Assembly: GCF_900107135.1 (NCBI RefSeq)
Contig: NZ_FNOV01000001.1
Location: forward strand, 1-64,000
Source: Hymenobacter psychrophilus
Lineage (GTDB): Bacteria > Bacteroidota > Bacteroidia > Cytophagales > Hymenobacteraceae
DNA: 64,000 nucleotides
Direction: 5' to 3'
In this document: piece by piece, positions 44,550 through 52,325 of the stretch
How positions within the stretch are numbered: the first letter of the stretch is position 1
How the letters are laid out: each line of letters opens with the position of its first letter
Program-made: the position numbers and the translations under genes
The notes under the pieces: generated by a model
Databases searched by the model: none
What the model saw: only the letters and a program-made list of their open reading frames with translations
Told to the model about the DNA's origin: nothing

Positions 44550-46556
44550 GTGCCGCCCGAAGAAGTTGCCCTGTCCGTTATCATCGTCAATTACAACGTT
44601 TGCTACTTTCTGGAGCAGGCGCTGCTATCGGTGCGGCGGGCGGGCGAGAAGCTGGGCCGGCCGCTGGAGGTGTTCGTGGTCGATAACAACTCGGTCGACG
44701 GCTCGGTGGCCATGGTGCGGGCCCGGTTTCCGGAGGTCATTCTCATCGCCAACCAGGACAATCCCGGTTTCTCGAAGGGCAACAACCAGGCCCTGCGCGT
44801 AGCTAAGGGCCAATATGTGCTGCTGCTCAACCCCGATACAGTGGTGGAGGAAGACACCTTCCGGCTGTGCTGCGAGTTCATGGACGCGCACCCACGCTGC
44901 GGGGGGATGGGCGTTAAAATGCTGGATGGGCAGGGTAAGTTTCTGCCCGAGAGCAAGCGCGGCCTGCCCACGCCGGCCGTGGCTTTTTACAAGATATTCG
45001 GGCTGGCGCGACTGTTCCCCCGGTCGCGGCGCTTCGGGCGTTATCATTTGGGCTTCCTCAGCCCCAACGAAACCCACGAAATAGAAGTGCTCAGCGGCGC
45101 CTTTATGCTGATGCGGAGCGCCGCACTGGCCGAGGTGGGCTTGCTGGACGAGGACTACTTCATGTACGGCGAGGACATCGACCTCTCGTACCGGCTCACG
45201 CAGGGCGGCTGGCAGAACTTCTACTATCCCGGCACCCGCATCATCCACTACAAGGGCGAAAGCACCAAGCGCACGAGCGTCAACTATGTGTTCGTGTTTT
45301 ACCGGGCGATGGTCATTTTCGCCCGCAAGCACTTCGCCCCTGAACGGGCGGGCCTGTTTTCGGTGCTGATAAACGCGGCCATCTGGCTGCGGGCGGGCGC
45401 GGCAGTGGCTCAGCGGCTGCTGCTGCGGACCGCTCCCGTGTTGCTCGATGCCGGCCTGATTTACGCGGGCATGTATGTGCTCAAAAACTACTGGGAGCTC
45501 AACCACAAATACGTGCGCGAGCCTTATCCCGAGCAGTATATGCTGGTGGCGGTGCCCGCCTACATTGCCGTGTGGCTGGGCTCGGCCTACCTCAGCGGGG
45601 GCTACGACCGGCCGTTCCGGGCCGGGCGGCTGGTGCGCGGCATTGTGGTGGGTACGCTGCTGATTTCGGCCCTGAGCAACTTTCTGGATGCCTGGCGCTT
45701 CTCGAAGGCCCTGATTCTGCTGGGTGGCGGCTGGGCCGTGGCGGCGCTGCTGCTGCGCCGGGCGACGGGCAATTTTGTGCGCTATCGTCGTTTTGGGCTG
45801 AGCGAAAGTCAGCAGCGCAATGTGGGTATCGTGGGTTCGGCAGAGGAAAGCCACCGGGTGCGCCAGCTGCTGGAGCAGGCCGCCGTGCCCGCCCGCATCA
45901 TCGGCTACGTAGAGCCGACTGCGCCGCTGGCCAACGTCGCTGAAGTTGCCGCGCCGCCGCCCGATGATTTGCTGGGCGAGGTGCGGCAGCTGGAAGATAT
46001 TATCCGCATTTATGGGCTTGATGAACTGGTTTTCTGCGGCCGCGACCTGCCCGCCAGCCAGATTATCGGGCTGATGGCCGGCTTGCCCCGGCATCCGCCG
46101 GTGGCCTTTAAAATCCTGCCCCCCGGCAGCCAGTACATCATCGGCAGCTCGGGCAAAGATTCGCCCGGCGACTACTACGCCCTCGACATCACGCTCAACC
46201 TGTTTCGCCCCGAGCAGGTGCGCAATAAGCGCCTGCTCGATATTATGAGCAGCCTGTTGCTGCTGGTGTTGAGTCCGGTACTCATGTGGTTTGCGCAGCA
46301 CAAAGCCGGTTTTCTGCGCAACTGCCTGCGGGTGCTGGCCGGCTCGCGCACCTGGGTGGGCCTGCGCCACGCCACCGCGCCGCAAACTGCCACCCGCGCC
46401 ATCCTCTCGCCCGCCGACGCCGTTGCTGCTGCCAGCGCCCCGCTCCCTGATGCCACCCGCCGCCGCCTCGAGCTGCTTTATGCCAAAGACTACCACCCCG
46501 CCCTCGACTGGCGCGTGCTGGCCCAGTGCCTACGCCAGCTGGGCCGGGAGGAGTAG
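44550..46556 (+). CDS. GT2 glycosyltransferase fused to a decayed WbaP/WcaJ-like sugar-phosphate transferase half
   Basis: A 668-residue membrane protein starting at GTG 44550; no in-frame ATG precedes the conserved region. Residues 1-235 are a family 2 glycosyltransferase (VALSVIIVNYNVCYFLEQAL, VFVVDNNSVDGSV, LLLNPDTVVEEDT, FMYGEDIDLSYRLTQGGW), close to rhamnosyltransferases. Residues 285-420 hold four membrane segments, followed by a nucleotide-binding-like domain (RNVGIVGSAEESHRVRQLLE). Near 562-585, NKRLLDIMSSLLLLVLSPVL resembles the re-entrant helix of polyprenyl-phosphate sugar-1-P transferases, but the catalytic core after it is absent, reduced to about 80 residues. The second half thus looks non-catalytic, perhaps an anchor or sensor. 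It probably adds sugar to surface polysaccharide. Confidence 0.85.
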   Translation: MPPEEVALSVIIVNYNVCYFLEQALLSVRRAGEKLGRPLEVFVVDNNSVDGSVAMVRARFPEVILIANQDNPGFSKGNNQALRVAKGQYVLLLNPDTVVEEDTFRLCCEFMDAHPRCGGMGVKMLDGQGKFLPESKRGLPTPAVAFYKIFGLARLFPRSRRFGRYHLGFLSPNETHEIEVLSGAFMLMRSAALAEVGLLDEDYFMYGEDIDLSYRLTQGGWQNFYYPGTRIIHYKGESTKRTSVNYVFVFYRAMVIFARKHFAPERAGLFSVLINAAIWLRAGAAVAQRLLLRTAPVLLDAGLIYAGMYVLKNYWELNHKYVREPYPEQYMLVAVPAYIAVWLGSAYLSGGYDRPFRAGRLVRGIVVGTLLISALSNFLDAWRFSKALILLGGGWAVAALLLRRATGNFVRYRRFGLSESQQRNVGIVGSAEESHRVRQLLEQAAVPARIIGYVEPTAPLANVAEVAAPPPDDLLGEVRQLEDIIRIYGLDELVFCGRDLPASQIIGLMAGLPRHPPVAFKILPPGSQYIIGSSGKDSPGDYYALDITLNLFRPEQVRNKRLLDIMSSLLLLVLSPVLMWFAQHKAGFLRNCLRVLAGSRTWVGLRHATAPQTATRAILSPADAVAAASAPLPDATRRRLELLYAKDYHPALDWRVLAQCLRQLGREE

Positions 46557-46665
46557 GGGATAGGGTAGCACATGATACTGAGCATATGGCGAATTAAGCC
46601 AGGGTCGGAGCGCAGTCGGAGCACAACGTTTTTCACTCTTCGCGCTTCGCTATTCACTAACATTA

Positions 46666-46673
46666 TACCTTTG
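46666..46673 (+). promoter_or_regulatory. -7 element TACCTTTG before the aminotransferase gene
   Basis: TACCTTTG matches the consensus exactly; TTC at 46646-46648 is a partial -33 box. The predicted leader to ATG 46698 is about 20 bases. Confidence 0.55.
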
Positions 46674-46697
46674 CCTTCCATCCAACCCACCCCTCGC

Positions 46698-47924
46698 ATG
46701 CCCGCTTCTGCTGCTCCCGACCGCGCCCCACTTGTTCTTTCCGACCGCATCAACGCCATGCAGGAGTCGCAAACCATTGCCATGGCTAAAAAGGCCCGGG
46801 CGCTGGCGGCCGAGGGTGTCGATGTGATTAGCCTGAGTTTTGGGGAGCCCGATTTCCAGACGCCACAGTATATCAAGGACGCCGCGAAAAAGGCGCTGGA
46901 CGAGGGCTACACCTTTTACACGCCCGTACCCGGTTACCCGGAGCTGCGCCAGGCCATCTGCGACAAATTTCGGCGCGACAACCAGTTGGACTACCTGCCC
47001 GAGAACATTGTGGTAAGTACCGGGGCCAAGCAGGCGCTGGCCAATGCTGTGCTGAGCCTGGTGAACCCCGGCGATGAGGTGCTGGTGTTTTCGCCTTACT
47101 GGGTGAGCTACGAGGAGATGGTGCGGCTGGCTGAGGGCGTGAGTATTCCGCTGACCGGAACCCTGGAAAACGACTACAAAGTGACTGCCGCGCAGGTGGA
47201 AGCCGCCATTACGCCCCGCACCCGGCTCATCATGTATTCCTCGCCCTGCAACCCTACCGGGGCCGTTTTCAGCCGCGACGAACTGGCCGCGCTGGCCGCC
47301 GTAGTGGCCCGGCATCCCCACATCCACGTGCTGGCCGACGAGATTTACGAGTACATCAACTTTGTGGGCGAGCATGTGAGCCTGGCCCAGTTCGCGGAGG
47401 TGAAGGACCAGGTAATTACTATCAACGGATTCTCGAAGGGCTATGCCATGACCGGCTGGCGGGTGGGCTACCTGGCTGCCCGGCGCGAAATTGCTGCCGC
47501 CTGCGAGAAAATCCAGAGTCAGATTACCTCCGGCACCTGCTCGATTGCCCAGCGCGCCAGCATTGCGGCCCTGGAGGGCGGCCGCGCCTCGGCCGACGAA
47601 ATGGTGGCCGCCTACCGCCGCCGCCGCGACTTGGTGCTGGAGCTGGTGAAGGATATTCCCGGTTTCCGCACCAACGTGCCCAGCGGTGCCTTCTACCTGT
47701 TCCCCGACGTTAGCGGCGTTTTCGGGCGCACCACGGCCACCGGCGAAACTATAGCCACGGCCGCCGACCTGGCCCTGTACCTGCTCAACGACGCCCACGT
47801 AGCCGCCGTTGATGGGGCCGCTTTCGGCGCGCCCGACTGCCTGCGCTTCAGCACCGCCGCCGCCGACAACAAGCTCCGCGAGGCCTTCGAGCGGATCAGG
47901 GTGTCGTTGGCCAAGCTGAAATAA
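46698..47924 (+). CDS. PLP-dependent aminotransferase, class I (aspartate-type)
   Basis: A 408-residue fold-type-I aminotransferase. Motifs in order: SLSFGEPDFQTPQYIKDAA, the TPVPGYPELRQAI substrate region, VVSTGAKQALANAVLSLVNP, NPTG in YSSPCNPTGAVF, Asp in VLADEIYEYINF that binds the PLP ring nitrogen, and the Schiff-base lysine in INGFSKGYAMTGWRVGY. The pattern is that of the AspC/AspB I-beta subgroup, interconverting aspartate or a similar amino acid with its 2-oxo acid. ATG 46698 was chosen from the promoter position and family alignment; the frame extends 42 codons upstream across the -7 element. It stands alone. Confidence 0.93.
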   Translation: MPASAAPDRAPLVLSDRINAMQESQTIAMAKKARALAAEGVDVISLSFGEPDFQTPQYIKDAAKKALDEGYTFYTPVPGYPELRQAICDKFRRDNQLDYLPENIVVSTGAKQALANAVLSLVNPGDEVLVFSPYWVSYEEMVRLAEGVSIPLTGTLENDYKVTAAQVEAAITPRTRLIMYSSPCNPTGAVFSRDELAALAAVVARHPHIHVLADEIYEYINFVGEHVSLAQFAEVKDQVITINGFSKGYAMTGWRVGYLAARREIAAACEKIQSQITSGTCSIAQRASIAALEGGRASADEMVAAYRRRRDLVLELVKDIPGFRTNVPSGAFYLFPDVSGVFGRTTATGETIATAADLALYLLNDAHVAAVDGAAFGAPDCLRFSTAAADNKLREAFERIRVSLAKLK

Positions 47925-47967
47925 GCCTAGCGCTTCGCTTCGCTGTTCTTCGGTTCGCGCTACAGCT

Positions 47968-47975
47968 TACCTTTG
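47968..47975 (+). promoter_or_regulatory. -7 element TACCTTTG before the heptose kinase gene
   Basis: Exact TAnnTTTG match, 26 bases before ATG 48002, with a partial -33 (TTC at 47946-47948 region). It follows a small TAGCGC/GCGCTA hairpin. Confidence 0.5.
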
Positions 47976-48001
47976 CGGCCTCTTACCAGATTATCCCTTT
48001 G

Positions 48002-49015
48002 ATGCCCGTTACTGCCCCGCCGCCTGCTTCGCTGCCCGACCTGTTTGCCGCTTTCAACCAGCTAACCGTGCTCATTGTGGGCGACGTGATGCTCGACGCC
48101 TACGTGTGGGGCCGCTCGGTGCGCCTCTCGCCCGAAGCCCCGGTGCCGGTGGTAAACGTGAGCCGCACCGAGCAGCGCCTGGGCGGGGCCGCCAACGTGG
48201 CCCTGAACGTACAGGCGCTGGGCGCCACGCCGCTACTGTGCGCCGTGATTGGGGAGGATGCGGGCGGCGACCAGCTGCTGGAGCGGCTGGCAATAAATGG
48301 GCTATCGGCCGCAGGAATCGTGCGCTCGGGCGCCCGGCCCACTACGGTTAAGCAGCGCATCCTGGCCCAGGGCCAGCAGTTGCTGCGCATCGACTCGGAA
48401 GTGGAAACCGACCTCGACGCCACCGAAAACGCGGCCCTCACGGCCCGTTTTGCCGAATTGCTGGCGCAAGCCGACGTGGTGATTTTTGAGGACTACGATA
48501 AGGGCGTGCTCACCGAGGACAATATTCGCCATTTTATTGGCCTGGCCCGCGAGCGGGGCGTGCCTACAGTAGTCGACCCCAAGAAGAAGAACTTTCTGGC
48601 CTACCAGCACTGCACCCTGTTCAAGCCCAACCTGAAGGAGCTGCGCGAGGGCCTGAAACTTGAATTTGGTGACCCCGGTACCGACCGTCCGGGTTTTGAG
48701 GCGGCCGTGGCCCGGCTGCGCGAACTGTTGGAGCCCGACACGGTGCTCGTTACGCTGTCGGAGCACGGGGTGTTTGCCCAGCACGCCGGGCAGAAAACCT
48801 ATCTGCCGGCCCACCTGCGCACCATCTCCGACGTATCGGGCGCCGGCGACACAGTTATCAGCATTGCCGCGCTGTGCGTGGCCCTGCGCCTGCCGGTTCC
48901 GGCCACGGCCGCGCTGGCCAACCTGGGCGGCGGCCTCGTCTGCGAGCAGGTGGGCGTGGTGCCTATTGAGAAGAAGGAACTGCTGGCCGAAGCATTGGTG
49001 GAGCTGGATTGGTAG
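48002..49015 (+). CDS. D-glycero-beta-D-manno-heptose-7-phosphate kinase (RfaE/HldE domain I)
   Basis: A 337-residue PfkB-family kinase. It has LTVLIVGDVMLDAYVWGRS at the N-terminus, the substrate-lid stretch VRLSPEAPVPVVNV, GGAANVALNVQALG, VVDPKKKNFLAYQHCTLFKP and the catalytic anion-hole motif DVSGAGDTVIS near the C-terminus. The order and the SPEAPVPVV signature identify the RfaE domain-I kinase that phosphorylates heptose-7-P at C1 for ADP-heptose and LPS core. The second (nucleotidyltransferase) domain of bifunctional HldE is absent, so a separate gene must supply it. ATG 48002 was chosen; a TTG one base-triplet earlier is possible. Confidence 0.9.
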   Translation: MPVTAPPPASLPDLFAAFNQLTVLIVGDVMLDAYVWGRSVRLSPEAPVPVVNVSRTEQRLGGAANVALNVQALGATPLLCAVIGEDAGGDQLLERLAINGLSAAGIVRSGARPTTVKQRILAQGQQLLRIDSEVETDLDATENAALTARFAELLAQADVVIFEDYDKGVLTEDNIRHFIGLARERGVPTVVDPKKKNFLAYQHCTLFKPNLKELREGLKLEFGDPGTDRPGFEAAVARLRELLEPDTVLVTLSEHGVFAQHAGQKTYLPAHLRTISDVSGAGDTVISIAALCVALRLPVPATAALANLGGGLVCEQVGVVPIEKKELLAEALVELDW

Positions 49016-49026
49016 GTAGGAGCGAG

Positions 49027-49173
49027 GACAAAAAAAACGTCATTCTGAGCGAAGCCGGAAGCGTAGTCGAAGCATCGCGCGTGCCACAGTAAGCCTGTTG
49101 TCAGGAGTTAGCACTGCACGCGAGATTCTTCGATTATGGCTGCGCCTTCGCTCAGAATGACGTTCTTTTTGTC
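49027..49173. repeat. GTCATTCTGAGC-family inverted repeat element
   Basis: Imperfect arms (49027 to about 49085, and about 49117-49173), outermost GACAAAAAAAACGTCATTCT pairing with AGAATGACGTTCTTTTTGTC. The loop (TGCCACAGTAAG..., ...GCACTGCACG) resembles that of the element at 19397-19547, so both come from one family. It separates the convergent heptose kinase and hemE genes. Confidence 0.82.
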
Positions 49174-49188
49174 TTCCGGCTTGTTTCT

Positions 49189-50223
49189 CTAGCCCCGCAT
49201 ACCAGCACTATACTCCTTCACCGTTTCGATGAAAACCTTCACGTTGTCGGGGTTGGTGTCGGGGTAAACGCCGTGGCCGAGGTTGGCGATGTGGCGCTGG
49301 GGCCCAAACCGGTCGAGCATGGCCTTGGTGGCGGCCTGCACTTGGGCGGGGGTCCCGTAGAGGGCGCAGGGGTCGAGGTTGCCCTGCAGGGTTTTGTCGC
49401 CTACCAGCGGGCGCACGGTGCGCGGGTCCTGGTTCCAGTCGAGGCCGATGGTGCGGCAGGGCAGGGCGGCAAAGTCCTCGATGGCCCAGAAGGCCCCTTT
49501 GGCAAACACCGTAACTGGCACGTTGGGCAGCGCGGCGCAGATTTCAGCAATGTAGCGTTGGCTGAACTCGGCATAATGCGCGGGTGGCAGGATGCCGGCC
49601 CAGGAATCGAACACCTGAATGAGGTTGGCGCCGGCCGTTACCTGCGCCTGCAGGTAAGCAATGGTAGTGGCCGTGATTTTGCGCAGCAGCTCGTGGGCCA
49701 GTTCGGGGTCTTGGTATAGCATCCGGCGGGCCTTGCTGAAGGTTTTCGAGCCGTGGCCCTCCACCATATAGGCCAAGATGGTCCAAGGCGCGCCAGCAAA
49801 GCCGATGAGCGGCACCCGCCCGTTGAGCGCGCGCTTGGTGACGCGCAGCGCCTCGAGCACGTAGCCCAGGTGCTCTTCGGGGTTGGCAATGCGCATGCGG
49901 GCCACGTCGGCGGCCGTCTTTATGGTTTCGGGGAACAGCGGGCCCTTGGCCTCCACCATCTCGTAGGTCAGGCCCATGGCTTCGGGTACCACCAGAATAT
50001 CGGAGAAGATGATGGCCGCGTCCACGTCGAGCGCATCGACGGGCTGGATGGTGACTTCGGCCGCCAGCTCGGGCGTTTCCACCAGCTCCTTAAAGCCGCT
50101 GAGCCGCCCGCGCAAAGCACGGTACTGGGGCAGAATGCGACCCGCCTGGCGCATAAGCCACACGGGAGTACGTTCGGTTTCTTCGCCGCGGGCGGCGCGC
50201 AGGAGTAGGTCGTTTTTAAGCAC
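49189..50223 (-). CDS. hemE: Uroporphyrinogen decarboxylase
   Basis: A 344-residue enzyme converting uroporphyrinogen III to coproporphyrinogen III in haem synthesis. The N-terminal [20 protein letters not shown] motif is diagnostic, with [33 protein letters not shown] and the late [11 protein letters not shown] and [18 protein letters not shown]. Length is normal. The start is GTG at 50223 (VLKNDLL); no ATG is available upstream in frame. Its upstream region is entirely a TTAGCT repeat element, so promoter and ribosome-binding signals must lie in or beyond it. Confidence 0.97.
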   Translation of the reverse strand: MLKNDLLLRAARGEETERTPVWLMRQAGRILPQYRALRGRLSGFKELVETPELAAEVTIQPVDALDVDAAIIFSDILVVPEAMGLTYEMVEAKGPLFPETIKTAADVARMRIANPEEHLGYVLEALRVTKRALNGRVPLIGFAGAPWTILAYMVEGHGSKTFSKARRMLYQDPELAHELLRKITATTIAYLQAQVTAGANLIQVFDSWAGILPPAHYAEFSQRYIAEICAALPNVPVTVFAKGAFWAIEDFAALPCRTIGLDWNQDPRTVRPLVGDKTLQGNLDPCALYGTPAQVQAATKAMLDRFGPQRHIANLGHGVYPDTNPDNVKVFIETVKEYSAGMRG

Positions 50224-50224
50224 T

Positions 50225-50338
50225 TTTTGGAGCTGTTAGCTGAGAGCTATTAGCTGATAGCTCTCGTTTAATAAATTCAGCAAGCGGCCATTCCACCCGA
50301 AAGCTATCAGCTACTAGCTCTCAGCTAACGGCTCAAAA
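50225..50338. repeat. TTAGCT-family inverted repeat, best copy
   Basis: Arms 50225-50265 and 50298-50338 pair at roughly 36 of 41 positions. Each contains GTTAGCTGAGAGCTA and AGCTGATAGCT. It fills the whole hemE-marC gap, touching both genes. Confidence 0.8.
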
Positions 50339-50956
50339 TCAATTGACAAACAACGCCTTAATGGCCGTCATGATGAAATTTACGCCGATGGCCAGCGTGA
50401 TGAAGCCCATGATGCGGGCCAGTGCGGCCAGACCCGGACGGCCCAGGAAGCGCGTCAGGCGCAGCGACGACATGAGGATGATGTAGGCCGCGAGTGCCAC
50501 CAGCACGAAGCCGGCGAAAATCAGTCCCATATCGAAATACGTGAGCTTTTTGGTGTACAGGCTGATGCACACGGCAATGGCGCCGGGGCCCGAAAGCATG
50601 GGCATGGCCAGGGGCGTGAAGCTGATGTCGTCCTTCTCGCGGCTGGCTTCGATGGTTTCCTGCGACACCTTGCTGCGGTTGCCGCCGGGCGTGAGCAAAT
50701 CGAAGGCCGAGCGCATGAGCAAAATACCGCCCGCGATGCGCAGGTGATGGATATTGATTCCGAAGAAGTTGAGCACGTACTGGCCCGCAAAAAACGACAC
50801 CGATAGTACGCCTAGCACCGACAAGCAGGCCTTCAGGCCGATGTTGGCCCGCTCGGCGGCCGTGTCGCTTTCGGTTAGGGAGAGAAAAACCGGCATGGCC
50901 CCGAACGGATTGACCACCGACAGGAGGGTAGTGAATGTGGCGAGCAGAATATCCAT
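50339..50956 (-). CDS. MarC-family integral membrane protein
   Basis: A 205-residue protein with six hydrophobic helices. The opening LLATFTTLLSVVNPFGAMPVFL with the NPFGAMP motif and the middle TPLAMPMLSGPGAIAVCISL are hallmarks of the MarC/YhgN/YchE family, a NAAT-type group whose transport activity is unproved in most cases. Original links to multiple antibiotic resistance have been withdrawn in the literature. It is read toward hemE on the same strand, separated by a repeat. A TACCTTTA element about 40 bases upstream may be its promoter. Confidence 0.93.
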   Translation of the reverse strand: MDILLATFTTLLSVVNPFGAMPVFLSLTESDTAAERANIGLKACLSVLGVLSVSFFAGQYVLNFFGINIHHLRIAGGILLMRSAFDLLTPGGNRSKVSQETIEASREKDDISFTPLAMPMLSGPGAIAVCISLYTKKLTYFDMGLIFAGFVLVALAAYIILMSSLRLTRFLGRPGLAALARIMGFITLAIGVNFIMTAIKALFVN

Positions 50957-51133
50957 AAGGGCAGGCAGGGTACGGCCGGTAAAGGTACGAGGCTTTGTGG
51001 CACGAACACGGGGAAAATCCTACTTTTAGCGAAAACAACTCCCTCGCGGTGGGTGCGTAAAGCCCGACTGCAGCCGTAGCCCGTACCCCAGGGTCGGCCA
51101 GAGGCTTCCTTTCTTACCCCAATTCCTGACCCA

Positions 51134-52288
51134 GTGCCCCAATTCGACGACTTTACTTGGCATATGCTGGCACAGGGCCTCGTGCTGCTGCTGGCTGCCG
51201 CCGCCCTGATTGCCACCCTGCTGCCGCTACTGCGCCAGACGGTGTGGTGGATTCGTATTTTTGATTTTCCGCGCCTGCAGATTGTGGCCGCGCTGGTATT
51301 GGTGCTGGTGGCGGGTGGGCTGCTGGGCTGGCACCAGCCTAACGGGGGCGCCTACTGGCTGCCGGCGCTGCTGGCGAGCGTGGCACTGGCGACCGGCTAC
51401 CAGGCGTTCCGCATTTTGCCCTACACGCCGCTGGCTGGTAAACATGTGGGCGATAGTACCCGCACCGACGGCCAGGGCCACTTGAGCCTGGTGATGATGA
51501 ACGTGCTACAGTACAACAAGCAGAGCGACCGGGCCCTGCAGGTGCTGCAAGCGGCCGATGCTGATGTCATTATGGCGGTGGAAACCGACGAGTGGTGGCA
51601 TCAGCAGCTGAAGCCCATGGAGAAAACCCATCCCTACACCTGCCACGAGCCGCTCGATAACACCTACGGGCTGCTGTTTTTCTCGCGCCTCCCGCTCGAC
51701 GGTTGCGAAATTAAATACCTGATGGACGACGATGTGCCCAGCGTGCACACCAAAGTGCAGCTGCCCGACGGCCGCACCTGGGTGCGCGTGTACGGGCTGC
51801 ACCCCAAGCCCCCGGCGCCCGCCGAGTCGGAAACCAGCACCCGCCGTGACGCCGAGCTGCTGCTGGTGGGCCGCGAGCTGGAAAAGCGCGACGAGCCCAC
51901 CATTGTGTTCGGCGACATGAACGATGTGGCTTGGTCGCACACCTCCGAGCTGTTCCGGCGCATTAGTGGCCTGCTCGACCCGCGGGTGGGACGCGGGCTG
52001 CTGCCTACCTTCCACGCCGAATACCGGCTGTTGCGCTGGCCCCTCGACCACGTATTCGTTTCGCCCCACTTCAAGGTGGATGAGATGGCGCGGCTGCCCT
52101 ACGTCGGTTCCGACCACTTTCCCATCTACATCAAGCTCAGCTTCGAGCCCCAGGACAAGGCTGAGCAGGAGGAAAACCTCGAAGAGTCGGATGCGGCTGA
52201 TGAGCAGGAGGCGGTGGAGAAAATCCAGGAGGGTCACCAGGAAGAACGGGAAGAAGAGGCGCAGGAAGCTGCGCAGGGCAAGCAGTAG
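51134..52288 (+). CDS. Membrane-anchored endonuclease/exonuclease/phosphatase-family protein
   Basis: A 384-residue protein starting at GTG 51134 (alternative: ATG 51164). Three N-terminal membrane segments (about 10-90) are followed by an EEP catalytic domain (115-335): VMMNVLQYNKQSDRALQVL, the metal-binding Glu in VIMAVETDEWW, VYGLHPKPPAP, IVFGDMNDVAWS and the catalytic YVGSDHFPIYIK. This group acts on phosphodiester or phosphomonoester bonds; substrates of membrane-anchored members are unknown. The last 45 residues are strongly acidic (EEQAAD-like Glu/Gln repeats) and disordered. It runs toward recQ, 37 bp away. Confidence 0.88.
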   Translation: MPQFDDFTWHMLAQGLVLLLAAAALIATLLPLLRQTVWWIRIFDFPRLQIVAALVLVLVAGGLLGWHQPNGGAYWLPALLASVALATGYQAFRILPYTPLAGKHVGDSTRTDGQGHLSLVMMNVLQYNKQSDRALQVLQAADADVIMAVETDEWWHQQLKPMEKTHPYTCHEPLDNTYGLLFFSRLPLDGCEIKYLMDDDVPSVHTKVQLPDGRTWVRVYGLHPKPPAPAESETSTRRDAELLLVGRELEKRDEPTIVFGDMNDVAWSHTSELFRRISGLLDPRVGRGLLPTFHAEYRLLRWPLDHVFVSPHFKVDEMARLPYVGSDHFPIYIKLSFEPQDKAEQEENLEESDAADEQEAVEKIQEGHQEEREEEAQEAAQGKQ

Positions 52289-52313
52289 TTTCCGAGGGTA
52301 GAAGCCTGTCGTG

Positions 52314-52321
52314 TACCTTTG
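52314..52321 (+). promoter_or_regulatory. -7 element TACCTTTG four bases from the recQ start
   Basis: TACCTTTG ends four bases before ATG 52326, so transcription should start at the A of ATG. A similar TACCTTCG (54337-54344) sits six bases before the murI start. Confidence 0.55.
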
Positions 52322-52325
52322 CCCC

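Noticed and set aside
44625..46496. 623-codon minus-strand frame opposite the GT2 fusion
   Set aside because: Gln/His/Arg-rich shadow.
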